Origin: Thereva unica
Lineage: Eukaryota > Arthropoda > Insecta > Diptera > Therevidae
Length of the DNA stretch: 64,000 nt
Reading direction: 5' to 3'
Assembly (NCBI GenBank): GCA_949987705.1
Contig: OX465284.1
Coordinates: forward strand, 71,347,470 to 71,411,469
The translations under genes and the position numbers were made by a program. The notes under the pieces were generated by a model. The model was not told the DNA's origin, searched no databases, and was given only the letters and a program-made list of their open reading frames with translations. Numbering within the stretch: position 1 is the first letter of the stretch; every line of letters starts with the position of its first letter. This document shows, in pieces, positions 22,181 to 34,480 of the stretch.

Positions 22181-25100
22181 CCCCCCCCCCACCCTTAGGA
22201 TACGACTATTAAATTGAAAAGAAAAAAACCTTGCAGGCCTGTGAATCCCTTATGCGAGGGAGAAAGATTCTGAAGGTATAGTTGTTTTCAAACGTCGTGA
22301 CATCCCACGCATGTTCCCCAGCTAAGCTCTTAAAAATGTTTAAAAGCTCAGATAAAAGCTTCACTTAACTCCTCCTATCAAATCACTTGCTGCCATGTAA
22401 TCAGTCGCGACTGCGTATTGTTAAAGGGAGGTGTATTTTTCTGGGGCTTCAATGATTATTTAAAAAATTTACAAATTATGACTGAAAAACACCCGATTTT
22501 ATATATTTTTTTTTATTTTAAGGTTTTTATATTTTACACATATGCTACAGAAATAATTTGTAGCAATTTCTACTAAAAAATACGAAATTTGTGTTTTTAT
22601 CACTTTTGATTACTAGATTTTTGACATTTTCCGCCAGTCGCATACGCGCGTCTGCTTGGGGAGGTTGTGTTGCTTGCGGCTGTGGAGAACTCTCAATTTA
22701 TGAATGAAAATGCTCACATCTTTAAAAGAAATTTTTCCAGAAATTCTTTTAATTTATTTTAAATTTAGGGATGAGAAATATTTAGCATAATTATAGTAAA
22801 ATTATGCTTATTACGATGAATAAACTGACTTGGTTGAGCAGGAGTTTTACATGTATTTAAAAGCTCTGCTCAACACATATAAAGATTGATTAACTTTATT
22901 CATTCGGTATGCGCGCATCCCTTCCCAAATTATTTTGTTGAGTTTTTTCTGCGTTTGTTGCCGTTTTAACTAAAAAGCGGGGAAATGATAGAACAATATT
23001 TATAAAATTTGGCAATGAGGTCCGCAGAACTGCTCAAATTTTTTGTGTCACGGAGTTTGAAAAAATCTATACGTATCCACCAAGGCAAATGAATATGTGC
23101 TCGCGGGCAATGTGACTTCAACAAGAAAGTACACATCGCAGCTATGTCTATCTGAAACGTCATCTTTTTACGTCATTATGACGAGTAAAGAATTAAGCTA
23201 CATTACGTCCCAGGATCATGATGAGTGCTTTCAGTAATACTTGGATCTTGTTGGATCTTCATCCACTTGCGGAAAAATCGGATGCATGTAAGTTTGCATT
23301 AGTGAACTTGTTTCGCCGTAGTTAAATATGGCGCTGATTGTCTTTTTTGATGTTCTTTTATTATATTTACCGCACGCTATCAGTATTCTTCTCATTTATT
23401 TATGTTGTCAGCCAACACTATGACATTTGACATCGAAGTGTCTTTTTCTTCTTTGAAACTTGTTCGCAGTCCTATCGAAAAACTTGCAAACATTGCGCAC
23501 ATTTGAATCGCATGTTTGTATTTATGAACTCTATGCAAACGCATGTTTGCCAATGGCGGTTCGTAATGTTCAGGATAAGGGACGCAATGCGCAAGGCGAA
23601 CGAAAAAAGTTAAAGTATCGAAGGCCTTGACTAAAAAAACTGAAAAATAACATATAGTGGAATCAGATAAGCAAAACATAACAAATTGTTACCAGTTTCT
23701 AGTTATATCGAATGCTATACGAATCGAAATTCGTGGTTTTGCAGTTTTTCGAAATAATTTCGCCGCTAGAGGGCATTTTGCGCCTTTTTTCAGATTCTGT
23801 TGATAATTAAAGCGTCTAAAAAAACCTGTTGAAAGACTGCAACTACTACTTTGAGCTCATTTAAATTTTCATGCAAATGCATAATTTTGGCTCAAAATTT
23901 AAAAAAGATAGTAATAATAAAACCCTACATACGCCCCTATTTTCTTTTGTAAGCTTCGCTCATCATCATTACAATCTTCCTGCAAAAAAGACTTCAGGCA
24001 ACCCGAGCTCAGAAATGCAATTCATAAAAATATTCTCTATACCTTTAAATCAACTTTAAAGAGAATCATAAAAAATATAATGGAAGCTACAAAGTAGAGG
24101 TTCCGCCAAAAGAGTTGATGCCGGAGCGCGCAGCTGGGGAAATTAAAGCTGCACACAAATAAAAATTGCGCACATGTTGATAAGAAATGCGCTTATGTAT
24201 TTTCAATTTCCCCTTCGAAATTTGTTGCGACTAGGCTAAGGGACGAGAACGGCATGCGGGGATTCTACTGCGCATGGAAAACGCGACTTTCTCGGCATCA
24301 ATTCTTTTGGCGGGACCTCTAGCAGAAAACGAAACCAAGAAAACAAAGAGAACATGGAAAATTTCTCTATCTTCGACTTGCTATATCCCAATGTTCGGCT
24401 CCGAAGAAGCTGCGTTTAGCTCAGCTTCTGAGGGTACTGTATCAATGCAAAGCTTTGCGTGAGTGTGGGTTCAATCAAATGAATGTGTTAGAGTTTTCAC
24501 GTTGATTTTCTGTGGCAAAGAAGCTGGAGATATTACAGCTTCCCCATGTTGTATAAGGCCTCGGGCACGATAAGAGCGGCGAGAGGCACTTTAGTGTTTG
24601 CCACTCTGCCGCTCACCATTCGCCGCTCGTTTCGTGGCCAAGGCTTTACTCTTTGTATACAGTAGTATAATAAATTTGAATTGTACATTTTGTATACAAA
24701 AATCTGTACATTGTATCCTTAGTGTTTCCAGAGGAGGAAATATATTGAGATTTTTCTTCTGATAAATCTTGATATATTTCAATTAATTTTTATGAAGTTG
24801 CCTATTTGGTCAAGGGAAGCAGTGCTTCCTTTGCTTCCAAAGAGGAACCGCCACTGGTGTTTGCTTGAATGAAGCTAATGCAAAAGCAAATATGTGCAAA
24901 CTGAATTACTGAAAGCACCCGGTATCTACCTCGTAGCAGGATATTTAACGACAGGGAAGTAGGCGAAACCTATGTAAGAACCCAGAGGTAGACCTGGTGG
25001 CCCAAGAGGGCCAACTAACTAAGTAGTAACTAAAATTTGTGGTAATTCCAAGCTGTGATATTTAAATAATTTTTTTTATCATTCTTTAATTCTCTTCCCC

Positions 25101-28100
25101 GGCCGTCAAGCCCTCCATTATTGTGTTTAGGCCCAATCAAAGCTTGGCATTTTATATAAAAACCAATAACGATAATGTATTTTTCCAGATTATGTAGTCA
25201 GTGGGCCTTTGGGTTTTTATCTTAGGCAGTTTTTATCCAGAAATTCCAGCTTCAATTTTATTTTCAACCAATTTCCTCAAAATATTTTTAAAATTGAACG
25301 AAAATTTGATTGCAGATGAAAAAATTAGGTTTTGCTCCATTTTTTCAATAAAGGTCTCTCGCCTCCTTTATTATTAAGTCCAGTCAATGAGCCGTAATCC
25401 GTAAACATAAGCAGGCTCTTAGGCACAATTCACTGATTTACATCCTCAATTAATACTGAATGTCATTCAAGATGAATGCGATTACATCGGACAAAGATGC
25501 GAACTGATGGCCCGTTTAAATTTAATCCGCCTCTAATGACCCCAGCCCCAAGAAACACAGAGCCCATTGCTAAGCCTCCTTAGACAGACTATGAGGCAAA
25601 ACCAAGACACAGTGTGACCAGAGACTTGTAATGAGGCGACTTATCCGATAGATATTTGGCCTGATGAGGCCCAAAAAGATGCTATCGGGGCAGAGATGAC
25701 TTGTAATGATCATAATCCGAGACCATCCCGTCACATCATCTCTGGCGGACCAGGAGGAACAGGTTCCCGGGTCCCGACGGACCCGACCAGGTTTTTAAAG
25801 CTCAAAAGCGCCCAGAGATTACTGCCGCCGCCCGTCGCAGCCATCGTGCGCTGCCGCTGTCGACGTTGTCTTTCTTTGTCGCCACAGTCGCGGCCAGTGA
25901 AAAATTGGAAGGAAAATGAAATGGAAATGTGGAAAGCATCCTTAATTAAATTACTCGGGTGATGTAATGCGATTACTGTGATTAATCGCCGGCCCCGAGG
26001 CATTCAATTTCGAGACTTTTTTCCATGGACTCTCGGCCAGACTAGGGGCAGCCGAACCGCAAAATATCATGGAGGTCTTGCGATTATCTCGATGATATGA
26101 CGTCTATGAATCATCTTTTCTTGTTTGCTCATCCTCTTGATTAGTCACCTTATGTCCGACGTCATCATAATTTTTATCTAGTGGTGATGGCTGGCATTTT
26201 TCATTTCAGTTTCCCTAAGGTTAATTAGGTAAATTTATGATGTTCGTGGTTTCTGCGGACGAGGCGATGCGGTGGTCACTGGGATGTCAGGCTCACGTCC
26301 CCAAGATAGCTGGCTGCCAGGCCCCAGAGACACGACAGGGTAATCATAGGTAATGAGAAATAATTTACAAAGTTTCCTCGTCAAGTTCCCTGGAACACTT
26401 CGTGTCCGTCTTGAATAACAAAGTTTTCTCAGAAATGTTACTCAACTCAGTTACGAGCTTCTCATTATCCTTCCAGGGCCATAAACTTCAAAGTGGGGAC
26501 TTAAAATCTCGGCTTGCACCATCAAAGGAACGGAAGTCCTCCACAAATATCCTCAAGCAGTTGAATTACTTTACAACTAGTAATTAAGGGATAATGACCA
26601 ATCAGGTCGTATATCCTTAATGAAAATATGGGCACCAGCAACTGGAGGTCCAATCCATTGCCCTCGGATGTTTCACGTTCCAGGTGTAGCATAGCCTCGT
26701 CGAGTCCTGCCCGGCGAACTTTCCAGGTCTGGTTTCTAGGTCCTTCATACTTTGTTCTATCGTCCTTGTCTGTCCTTACTGATGCCCCGTGAAGGTCGCA
26801 TGTGAAAGTGAGTCATTCGCAGGGTTTTACTGCATGCCATCCTGATTTTATGATCCGCGTGCCTTATTGTTCGCCTTTAAACCGGAGGATAATTGTTTTA
26901 TGAAAGCTTTTGAACAGCGAAACTCCCTTTGGTTTATGAATCTGGTTCAGTTTACGACGACTTTCATTATTTTCGTGAGACCCTAGAATAATGAGCTCCC
27001 AGCTACTCGAAATTCGCTTTCGCTGGTTTATATTACACGGAAATTAGGTTCCGTTGACTCCAATGACACAAACGCTGGAGGAGGAAACTTTTTATAGACA
27101 CAGGATCTGAGCTCTTGCATGCTAAAATCGAAGACGGTATTCGGGGCTTTTACCTTACGTAACCTGAGAATAGAAAATTGATGGAAAAATAAAGGTTTAT
27201 ATATTTTCGGAAATGACCCAGTTTCTCCCGCTTTTTCGGGCGGGCGTAAAACCAGTATTGTTACTTTGTGCGCTCTCTCCTGGTTTATGGGTAAAAAATG
27301 TGGAAATTGCTTTTTTGTGCACATGGCTGATTTCTAATTGGCATTTTGAGTGTCGCTCTTTTATTGATGCCAATTTGCTTAATTAAATATTGAGGATTAT
27401 TAGCCTTTTACAGATTAACGCTAATAAGGTTTGCGTGACATACGTTGACATAATACGGAATTACGACAAACGATATTAGCTTCTAGTGTAATGAGCACAG
27501 GGTGACATAATCGTAAAACAAAAACGTTCTGCAACTGAAGCAAATAAAGTTTACTTTGGCCTTTTCAAATGTGGGAAATTTTAAATGAAATGAGGGGCTG
27601 TAAGGCTCGAGATCTATATAGCGACTAATGGTAATAAGTCCTAACTTTTTGGATACACGTTTAGTCATTGTTCGTAAATCAGACCAAAAAATAAGCCCTT
27701 GAATAAATTACGAAATACTCAAAATAAAAAGTAATATTACGACTTCCATACACGAGCAGCCCTGAGTAATTGCTTAAAGCACAGCCTACATAATATACAG
27801 ACGGAACATCCAGGAAAAGAATGTGCTACCGCTTTTATTTGAAGTAAGCTTTTACTAAGCTTTTAGTGAAAGACGATATCGTTCATCCAACGGTGATTTG
27901 TCGTAACCTTCAAATATTTGAAAATTGACTTTATGGGATCATTGGATAGAGGACATAATTGTCCAGCCGCCTGCAATATGTCGTTATCTACAAAAATAAT
28001 ATTCTATAAAATGCCAATATGCTTAAATTTGCAAAACAGTACAAGCTAATTATAAATAAAACTGAAATGATGAAGTTTTAATTGCCTCCTGGAAAATTAC

Positions 28101-28290
28101 CACTCTGTGGTTTGCGACATATTGAAGTTGCATGAACGATATCATATTTGAAAAGAGAAAATTCTGACCAATTTAAAAAGCTCTTTGACAACCGCAATCA
28201 GATCCTGACCTCTCGCAACTAGACTCGCCACCGGTCTCGGTGTCGTATCACATAAGCTTTACGGTAAGGAACTTCACTCTTACGAGCTAG
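22181..28290. other. Six-kilobase non-coding region
   Basis: No gene recognised on either strand; open frames are short and lack motifs. A C-run lies at 22185. CGCCGCTAGAGGGCATTTTGCGCC at 23761 resembles a dispersed insect repeat. Bases 24565-24640 have a GC-rich AGCGGCGAGAGG / CCGCTCACCATTCGCCGCTC inverted-looking pair. The stretch 24900-27400 is compositionally balanced, unlike the transposon regions, with TAAT/GATTA-type motifs (for example GCGATTACTGTGATTAATCG at 25969), and could hold conserved non-coding DNA, but this is not demonstrable here. Confidence 0.45.
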
Positions 28291-28299
28291 ATGCCTCTT

Positions 28300-28440
28300 C
28301 GCAACATCTATGGCCCCTGTGCTGAATGTCGAGACGTGATTTGTGACAAGTTTTATGAGTTGAAGAAAGTGACGTTTCAATCGAGTTACGATTTCCAGCA
28401 CAGAGGCCTAGAGTTGAAGGGCTAAGTGCGAGTTTAGCCC
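28300..28440 (-). repeat. Unclassified repeat, inverted copy of 36140-36225 and 36678-36715
   Basis: TGTGCTGAATGTCGAGACGT, then GTGATTTGTGACAAGTTTT, GAGTTGAAGAAAGTGACG and TTTCCAGCAC match the reverse complement of 36225-36140. The end of this segment matches the reverse complement of the sequence right after the assembly gap. One frame gives CAECRDVICDKFYELKKVTF, but no known protein is evident. It ends next to the start of the gypsy remnant. Confidence 0.7.
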
Positions 28441-28447
28441 CCTATGC

Positions 28448-30000
28448 TGAAAGGATGAACATCTCACTCACCTCGAACTACTGTTTAAACGCCTTGATAA
28501 CTTTGGTTTAACAATAAAGTTATCAAAATGCGTTTTTGGGGTCAGTGAGATCAACTTTTTGGGACATAGTATCGGCAAGGATGGAATCCTTCCATCACCC
28601 GAACGTGTCCAAGAAATTAATGACCTCACAGCTCCAACAACAGTCAAACAAATACAAAAATTTATAGGAATGGTGAAATTTTATCACCGATTTATTCTTA
28701 AACTAGCACAACTGCTAGTACCGATTAATGAACACTTGAGGGAACTCCTCAATTGTCCATTAACAACAAAAAATAAGGAACAACTTCCTTGGCCCGCAGA
28801 ATGTCAACAAGCATTAATCGACGTGAAAGCCGCATTGGCTGCAGCAGTGATGCTGATACACCCACTAGAGGATGCTAAATATAGCGTCACAACTGACGCT
28901 TCCGATTTTGCTATCGGAGCTGTGCTGGAACAATTTAACGGTCACAGATGGCAACCATTAGCTTTCTTTTCTAAGAAGCTATCATCTGCTGAACGAAATT
29001 ATTCTGCATTCGATCGCGAACTACTCGAAATCTTTGCAGCAATAAAACATTTTCGGTACTTTGTTGAAGGAAGAAATTTCGTGGTCTACACTGACCTTTA
29101 ATACATGCCCTTCACACAAAAACCGAAAGATCTCCCCGCCAAACAAGACACCTGAGCCTAATTTCCCAGTTTACAACAGACATCAGACATGTCTCTGGGA
29201 AACAAAACGTTGTCGCAGATTATTTATCTCGCTCATTAGCGGCCGACAATGTTGACACAATCACCTTCGATTTGCCACATCTGGCGAAAGCACAAGAAGG
29301 TGACAACGAGTTACAACGACTCCAAGAACATCCCAGTAGTAGCTCGAAGGTAAAACTAATACTCACACCAATCCCTTTCACAACTCATGAAGTTTGGTGT
29401 GAGATTAGCACGGGTACATTACGCCCATATATACCTTCATCATTAAGAAAATTAGCATTCAATCCTGAACATAGCTTGTCGCATCCAGGCATACGCGCCA
29501 CAAGGCAAGCTATCACTAAAAAATATTTTTGGCCAGCGATCAACAAAGACTGTAACAACTGGTCTAGATCCTGTATAGGCTGCCAAAAATCCAAAGTTTC
29601 GAGACACACCAAATCTCCACATGAAGCTTTTAATTTACCGAATAATAGATTCGAACATATCCCAATGGATATTGTTGGACCATTGCCCCCATCTCGAGGA
29701 TATTCATATATTCTGACAATCGTGGACCGATTTACGAGATGGCCGGAAGCATATCCAATTAGGGACATTTCAGCTTCTACGGTGGCCAAACATTTTGTCA
29801 CCGAATATGTCCCAAGATTTGGCGCACCACTTGAAATCACTACAGATCCAGGGTCGCAATTTGAATCAAAATTATTCAATGAAGTCACAAGACTTCTAGG
29901 TACACATAGAATACGTACTACCGCCTACCATCCGCAAGCAAATGGAATGGTAGAGCGTTTCCATAGACAACTAAAAGCGGGCTTAATGGCAAGGGACAAT
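28448..30000 (+). pseudogene. Ty3/gypsy Pol: RT thumb, RNase H and most of integrase
   Basis: Coding starts abruptly at KDEHLTHLELLFKRLDNFGL (end of the RT palm; the YIDD box is lost). It continues with FLGHSIGKDGILPSPERVQ and the RNase H region TTDASDFAIGAVLEQF and ERNYSAFDRELLEIFAAIKH. A small deletion and frameshift near 29099 follows, after which DIRHVSGKQNVVADYLSR resumes. Integrase shows the H-H-C-C finger (HSLSHPGIRATR ... CIGCQKSK), MDIVGPL, TTDPGSQF and HPQANGMVERFHRQLK, that is the D, D and E residues. The frame stops at 30000 only because a copia element is inserted; it resumes at 34352. Gag, protease, most of RT and the 5' LTR are absent. No envelope gene is seen. Confidence 0.92.
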
Positions 30001-30077
30001 TATTGAGTTCAGCCAGAATAAAATTGCAATTTCATTATCCATAGTGACTTCAAGCAAAGACGGAGTTTTTATTAACA
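30001..30077 (+). repeat. 5' LTR of copia, truncated to its last 77 bp
   Basis: Bases 30001-30077 are identical by eye to 34270-34346. The copy begins TATTGAGTTCAGCC directly after the ACAAT target duplication and ends ATTAACA just before the primer-binding site. The U3-like part of the LTR (97 bp) is absent. Confidence 0.93.
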
Positions 30078-30091
30078 GGTTATGGGCCCAG
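30078..30091 (+). promoter_or_regulatory. Copia primer-binding site
   Basis: GGTTATGGGCCCAG is complementary to the anticodon stem-loop of initiator tRNA-Met. Drosophila copia and relatives are known to prime reverse transcription with a half-molecule of that tRNA. It directly follows the LTR end. Confidence 0.9.
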
Positions 30092-30219
30092 AAAACGCGG
30101 TTATTTTTTAAACGGTCAATTTAGTAATACAAACAGTTCTATAGTAATAGTAACAAAATTCGGTGTTCAGACATTACTATTGGTTTGTTAAAAATTGTGA
30201 CGTTGTGCGTTGGGTCGAC

Positions 30220-33200
30220 ATGGATAACGAAGCAATTAAAGTTGAAAAATTAAAATCCGGAGAACAGTTTCCCATATGGAAATTTCAAGTGCAAATTATA
30301 CTTAAATCCGGTGACTTATTTGATTGTGTAAACGGGAAAAGTTCATCTCCAGTTAAAATTCGTGGTGAGACCATGGAGGAGTTTAACAAAAGATTAAAAT
30401 TGTGGGAAAAATCTGATTATCAGGCGCAACGAATCATTGCTACTTCTTTAGGAAATGGCCCACTTTATAAATTGTACTACTGCTCGTCAGATGTGGGAAA
30501 AATTGATTACGGTGTACGAACAAAAAACAAAAACGAATATACATTTACTGCAACAACGGTTCTATTCATTTTCAAAAAGTCAAGAAGACGACATGGCCAC
30601 TCACATATCGAAATTAGAAACACTAGTACATCAACTAAGAGACACGGGCGAGACAATTTCGGAGAGCATGATTATCACGAAGATTTTAATGACATTGCCA
30701 GAAGATTTTAACCACTTTTACAGCGCTTGGGAATCGACACCGAGTGAACAACAAACGTTATCAAATTTAACTTCCAGGCTTATTATGGAAGACGTACGTC
30801 ACAGTTCACAATCACAACAGGTGACTCATACAGAAAATGCTCTAGTAGCCAAAGGATGCAGAAAAGCCTCGCATCAGCATGGAAATAACCACAGACAGAA
30901 ACAAAAACCTGGGAAGTGTTTTGCATGTAATGAAAAAGGTCATTGGAAAAGTGAATGCCCAAGAAAATCATCAAAGGCCACAGCGCATGTAAATCGGGGC
31001 ACTTACATGGTAACAAGAGGAGATGCCTTCATTTGTGACTGTAATTTAGAAAAAACAAATAATGAAACTGATAAGTGGTATCTAGATTCGGGAGCGAGTG
31101 ATCACATGAGCTTTCGTCGTGAGTGGTTCGCCAATTATAAAAGTTTTAAAAAGCCAACAAAAGTACGCTTAGGAAACGGTGAAAAAATTGAAGCGAAAGG
31201 TGTTGGAAACATCAACATACTAGCTTTTGATGGTGTTACATGGACGGAAAAACATCTGTCAAATGTATTATATGTGCCAGATTTACTAATCAATTTATTT
31301 TCGCAGACTAAAGCTCTAGACAAAGGATTTACGCTCGCTTCAACAAAACAAAACTGCTTCTTTAGAAAGGATGAGCGCATCGTTGCAGTGGGAGAACGCA
31401 AGAATCAGCTATTCGCAATGTGTTTTAAAACAGTAACCAGTGATGACGGTGTTTGCTGTAACCTTGCATCAAAAGAAAATTCTTTGAAAGTGTGGCACGA
31501 ACGTCTTGCACATCAAAACATCGCTCATGTCAGAGATGTTTTGAAATCGAGAAACATAAATTTTCTGGACTGTGATGCATGTATTGAAGGGAAACAATGC
31601 AGACAGTCGTTTAAAGAAAGCAACAAAAGAGCCTCTGGACCAGGGGCATTAATCCATGCAGATTTATGTGGACCCATGCAACAAGCGTCAATCGGTGGAG
31701 CAAGGTATTTTTTATTGTTGAAAGATGATTTTTCTAACTTTCGAACAATATTTTTTATAAAACAAAAATCTGAAGTGTTAGTTTGTCTACAAAAATTTAT
31801 TAAAAAGTTAAAAGTAGATACAGGAAATTCTGTTAAAATATTAAGGACAGACAATGGACTAGAATTTGTTGGTAAAGAGACGGAGAAATTATTAGAAGAT
31901 GAAGGTATCATTCACCAAAAAACTTGTCCGTATACTCCACAACAAAACGGGCGCGCAGAGCGAGAAATGCGAACACTGGTTGAGGCGGCTAGAACTATGA
32001 TATATGCAGGTAATTTGAGTATTAAATTTTGGGCAGAAGCCGTGAATGCAGCAGCTTATACATTAAATCGCACGGGTCCTACAAATACAAAAAACAAATC
32101 ACCTTATGAATTATGGTATGGTGAACAGCCAGAGGTTAAGCAGCTAAGAGTTTTTGGTTCTGAATGCTTTGTTTATTTACCAAAAGAAAAGAGGCAAAAA
32201 TGGGACAAAAAATCGCTAAAAGGCGTTTTTGTAGGATATGAAGAAAATGTTAAAGGATATCGAGTGTGGGTATCGAGTACTCAAACAATAGTAATATCTC
32301 GTGATGTGATTTTTAAGGAAAATTTAGTGGAAACTGAAAGTGCAGCTCATCGCGTGGAGGATATTTTCAAAACGAGTACAGATTTGACTGAAGATATATT
32401 TAACCCGAAGTCAGCTGATGAAGAAACAGAACAGGAGGAAAATTCAGTGACACCGATAAAAGAACGACTTAGAAGTGCCAGGAATGTAGACAGGCAAATA
32501 GGTGAAGTAAAAACACAAGAAGAAAAAGCAGTGCCATCGATAAAAGATCGACTCAGAAGTGCGTGCAAATCCAGCAATACAACAGATGTTCTTCAACATC
32601 ATGCCCTAATTTCGGTAGTGGAACCTAAAACATACAAAGACGCAGTTTCTGGGCAGCATTCAAAGGAGTGGAAATATGCGATGGACGAGGAGATGAAATC
32701 ACTTCTTGGTAACCAAACATGGGACCTCGTAGATACACCAGAAAAACGTCAAGTAATAGAAAACAAATGGGTTTATAAAATTAAAACTGCAAATGAAAAT
32801 GAAGCTGGAAGATATAAGGCCAGGCTTGTGGCTAAAGGCTTTACGCAAGAATATGGAATCGATTATGAAGAAACGTTCAGTCCAGTTGTCAAATTCACAT
32901 CAATTAGAACAATGGTAGCAACAGTTGCAGCAGAAGGTTTGTCAATGAAGCAATTTGACATAAAAACTGCTTTCTTAAATGGCATACTTAAGGAAGAGAT
33001 TTACATGCAGCAACCGGAAGGCTACAATGATGGGTCCGGAAGAGTTTGTCGCTTAAATAAAGGATTGTATGGACTGAAGCAAGGGTCTCGTTGCTGGAAC
33101 GAGCAATTCACGGAAACATTTAAAAAATTCAACCTGGAACCTAGTCAGAGTGATCCATGTGTATTCATTAATAAATCGTCAGAAAGGAAATTGGTTTTAG

Positions 33201-34143
33201 CGATCTATGTCGACGATGGTTTAGTGATAGGAGCACATGAAAGCATTCTCGAACTGTTGGAACATTTACGTAGACATTTTGACGTGAAAGTGTTTGATGT
33301 CAAAAATTTCCTTGGGATGGAAATTCGAACTACATGTAATGGATCAATACACTTGAGTCAAGCAACATATGCAACAAAAATTTTAGAGCGTTTTAATATG
33401 AACGAGTCAAAACCTGTAAAGACACCAGCTGAGAAATTAAACAGGGATATTACATCTGCAGATACTGAAAGGTTATCTTTTCCATACAGGGAAGTCGTTG
33501 GCAGTTTGATGTTTTTGGCCATTGCTACACGGCCAGATATCGCCTTTAGTGTTGGAGTAGTGTCTCGTCACCTTGATAACCCTACTGGAGAAGATATAAT
33601 TGCGGTTAAGCGTATACTACGTTACATCAACGGGACTAGAAACTTTGGCATTTCTTTTAATAAAAATAAAACTAATTTTTTAAATGGTTACGTGATGCTG
33701 ATTATGGCGGGGACTTGGAAACAAGGAGATCGACAACTGGCTTCGTCTTTTTGTTATACGGAAGTCCAATTCTTGGTGTTCACAACTTCAGATATGTGTA
33801 GCTCTATCAACGTCCGAATCTGAATACATAGCGGTATCAGAAGCAGTAAAGAACTTATTTGGGTGAAGAAGTTAGTAGCTGAATTAACGTCTTTAAAATC
33901 GGCAAAACCATTGTTGTACGTAGACAACCAAAGCGCAATACGATTGGTAAAAAACCCAGAATTTCATAAACGTACAAAACACGTAGATATAAGATTTCAT
34001 TTCATTAGAGAAAAGTTTAGAGAAGAAATGTTTAATTAAGTTATGTAGCATCAGAAAACCAACTGGCAGATATTTTCACAAAGCCAGTTACCAGAGATAG
34101 ATTTGAAATATTTAGAAATGCTTTAAATATTGTTTGTTTTTGA
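30220..34143 (+). pseudogene. Copia Gag-Pol polyprotein, frameshifted
   Basis: From the ATG at 30220 (MDNEAIKVEKLKSGEQ): a Gag (UBN2/DUF4219-like) region with a frameshift near 30445-30460; CCHC knuckle CFACNEKGHWKSEC near 30922; protease DSGASDHMS near 31086; integrase with the WHERLAHQN ... CDACIEGKQC finger, then the three acidic residues in DLCGPM, RTDNGLEF and QQNGRAEREM; RT with NKWVYKIKT, QFDIKTAFLNG and AIYVDDGLV (YVDD near 33208); and RNase H ending in QSAIRLVKNPEFHKRTKH and ADIFTKPV. Further breaks occur near 33690, 33795, 33852 and 34035. The stop is at 34141-34143. The order PR-IN-RT-RH is diagnostic of copia. All catalytic motifs survive but several frameshifts disable it. Confidence 0.94.
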
Positions 34144-34160
34144 ATTTGTTAAATTAATAC

Positions 34161-34172
34161 ACAAAGTGGGAG
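34161..34172 (+). promoter_or_regulatory. Copia polypurine tract
   Basis: ACAAAGTGGGAG lies immediately before the 3' LTR, the expected site of plus-strand priming. Confidence 0.8.
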
Positions 34173-34346
34173 TGTTAAAATATATATAAATTGTGAATTA
34201 ATTAAACACCCCCACTTCTCTTTAACACATATGTATTCTCTTGTCGGGAAATATCCCGTTCCTTTTAAGTATTGAGTTCAGCCAGAATAAAATTGCAATT
34301 TCATTATCCATAGTGACTTCAAGCAAAGACGGAGTTTTTATTAACA
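34173..34346 (+). repeat. 3' LTR of copia, 174 bp, complete
   Basis: Begins TGTTAA and ends TTAACA (TG...CA with a 6-bp inverted end) and is followed by ACAAT. A TATA-like ATATATATAAATT at 34180-34192 could be the promoter. The part present in the 5' copy starts at 34270. Confidence 0.93.
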
Positions 34347-34480
34347 ACAATACTACTCATTGGAGTGAAGATTTGCCCTTTGTTTTATTAGGTATTCGCT
34401 CGGCAATTAAATCCGATTTGCAATGCTCACCAGCAGAGCTTGTCTATGGACAGAATCTGAGGCTCCCCAATTCAATTTCC
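34347..34480 (+). pseudogene. Gypsy integrase, middle C-terminal piece
   Basis: Continues the integrase from 30000: TTHWSEDLPFVLLGIRSAIK, then SPAELVYGQNLRLPNSIS. It is cut at 34480 by the RTE insertion and resumes at 35422 in the same frame (IPTDENPIEHSEF). Confidence 0.93.

Larger units (their letters stand above)
30001..34346 (+). mobile_element. Ty1/copia retrotransposon inserted in gypsy integrase
   Basis: A 5-bp duplication ACAAT flanks it exactly (29996-30000 and 34347-34351). Removing the element plus one ACAAT rejoins the gypsy integrase frame without a gap (ARDN then TTHWSEDL). The 3' LTR is complete, and the 5' LTR lacks its first 97 bp even though it begins immediately at the duplication. 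Confidence 0.95.

Noticed and set aside
28219..28401. 60-codon minus-strand open frame upstream of the gypsy remnant
   Set aside because: It overlaps the repeat shared with 36140-36225, where the frame is not kept.
30001..34346. Reading 30001-30077 as a long target duplication
   Set aside because: It is followed by a copia primer-binding site and matches the end of the 3' LTR; the real duplication is the 5-bp ACAAT.
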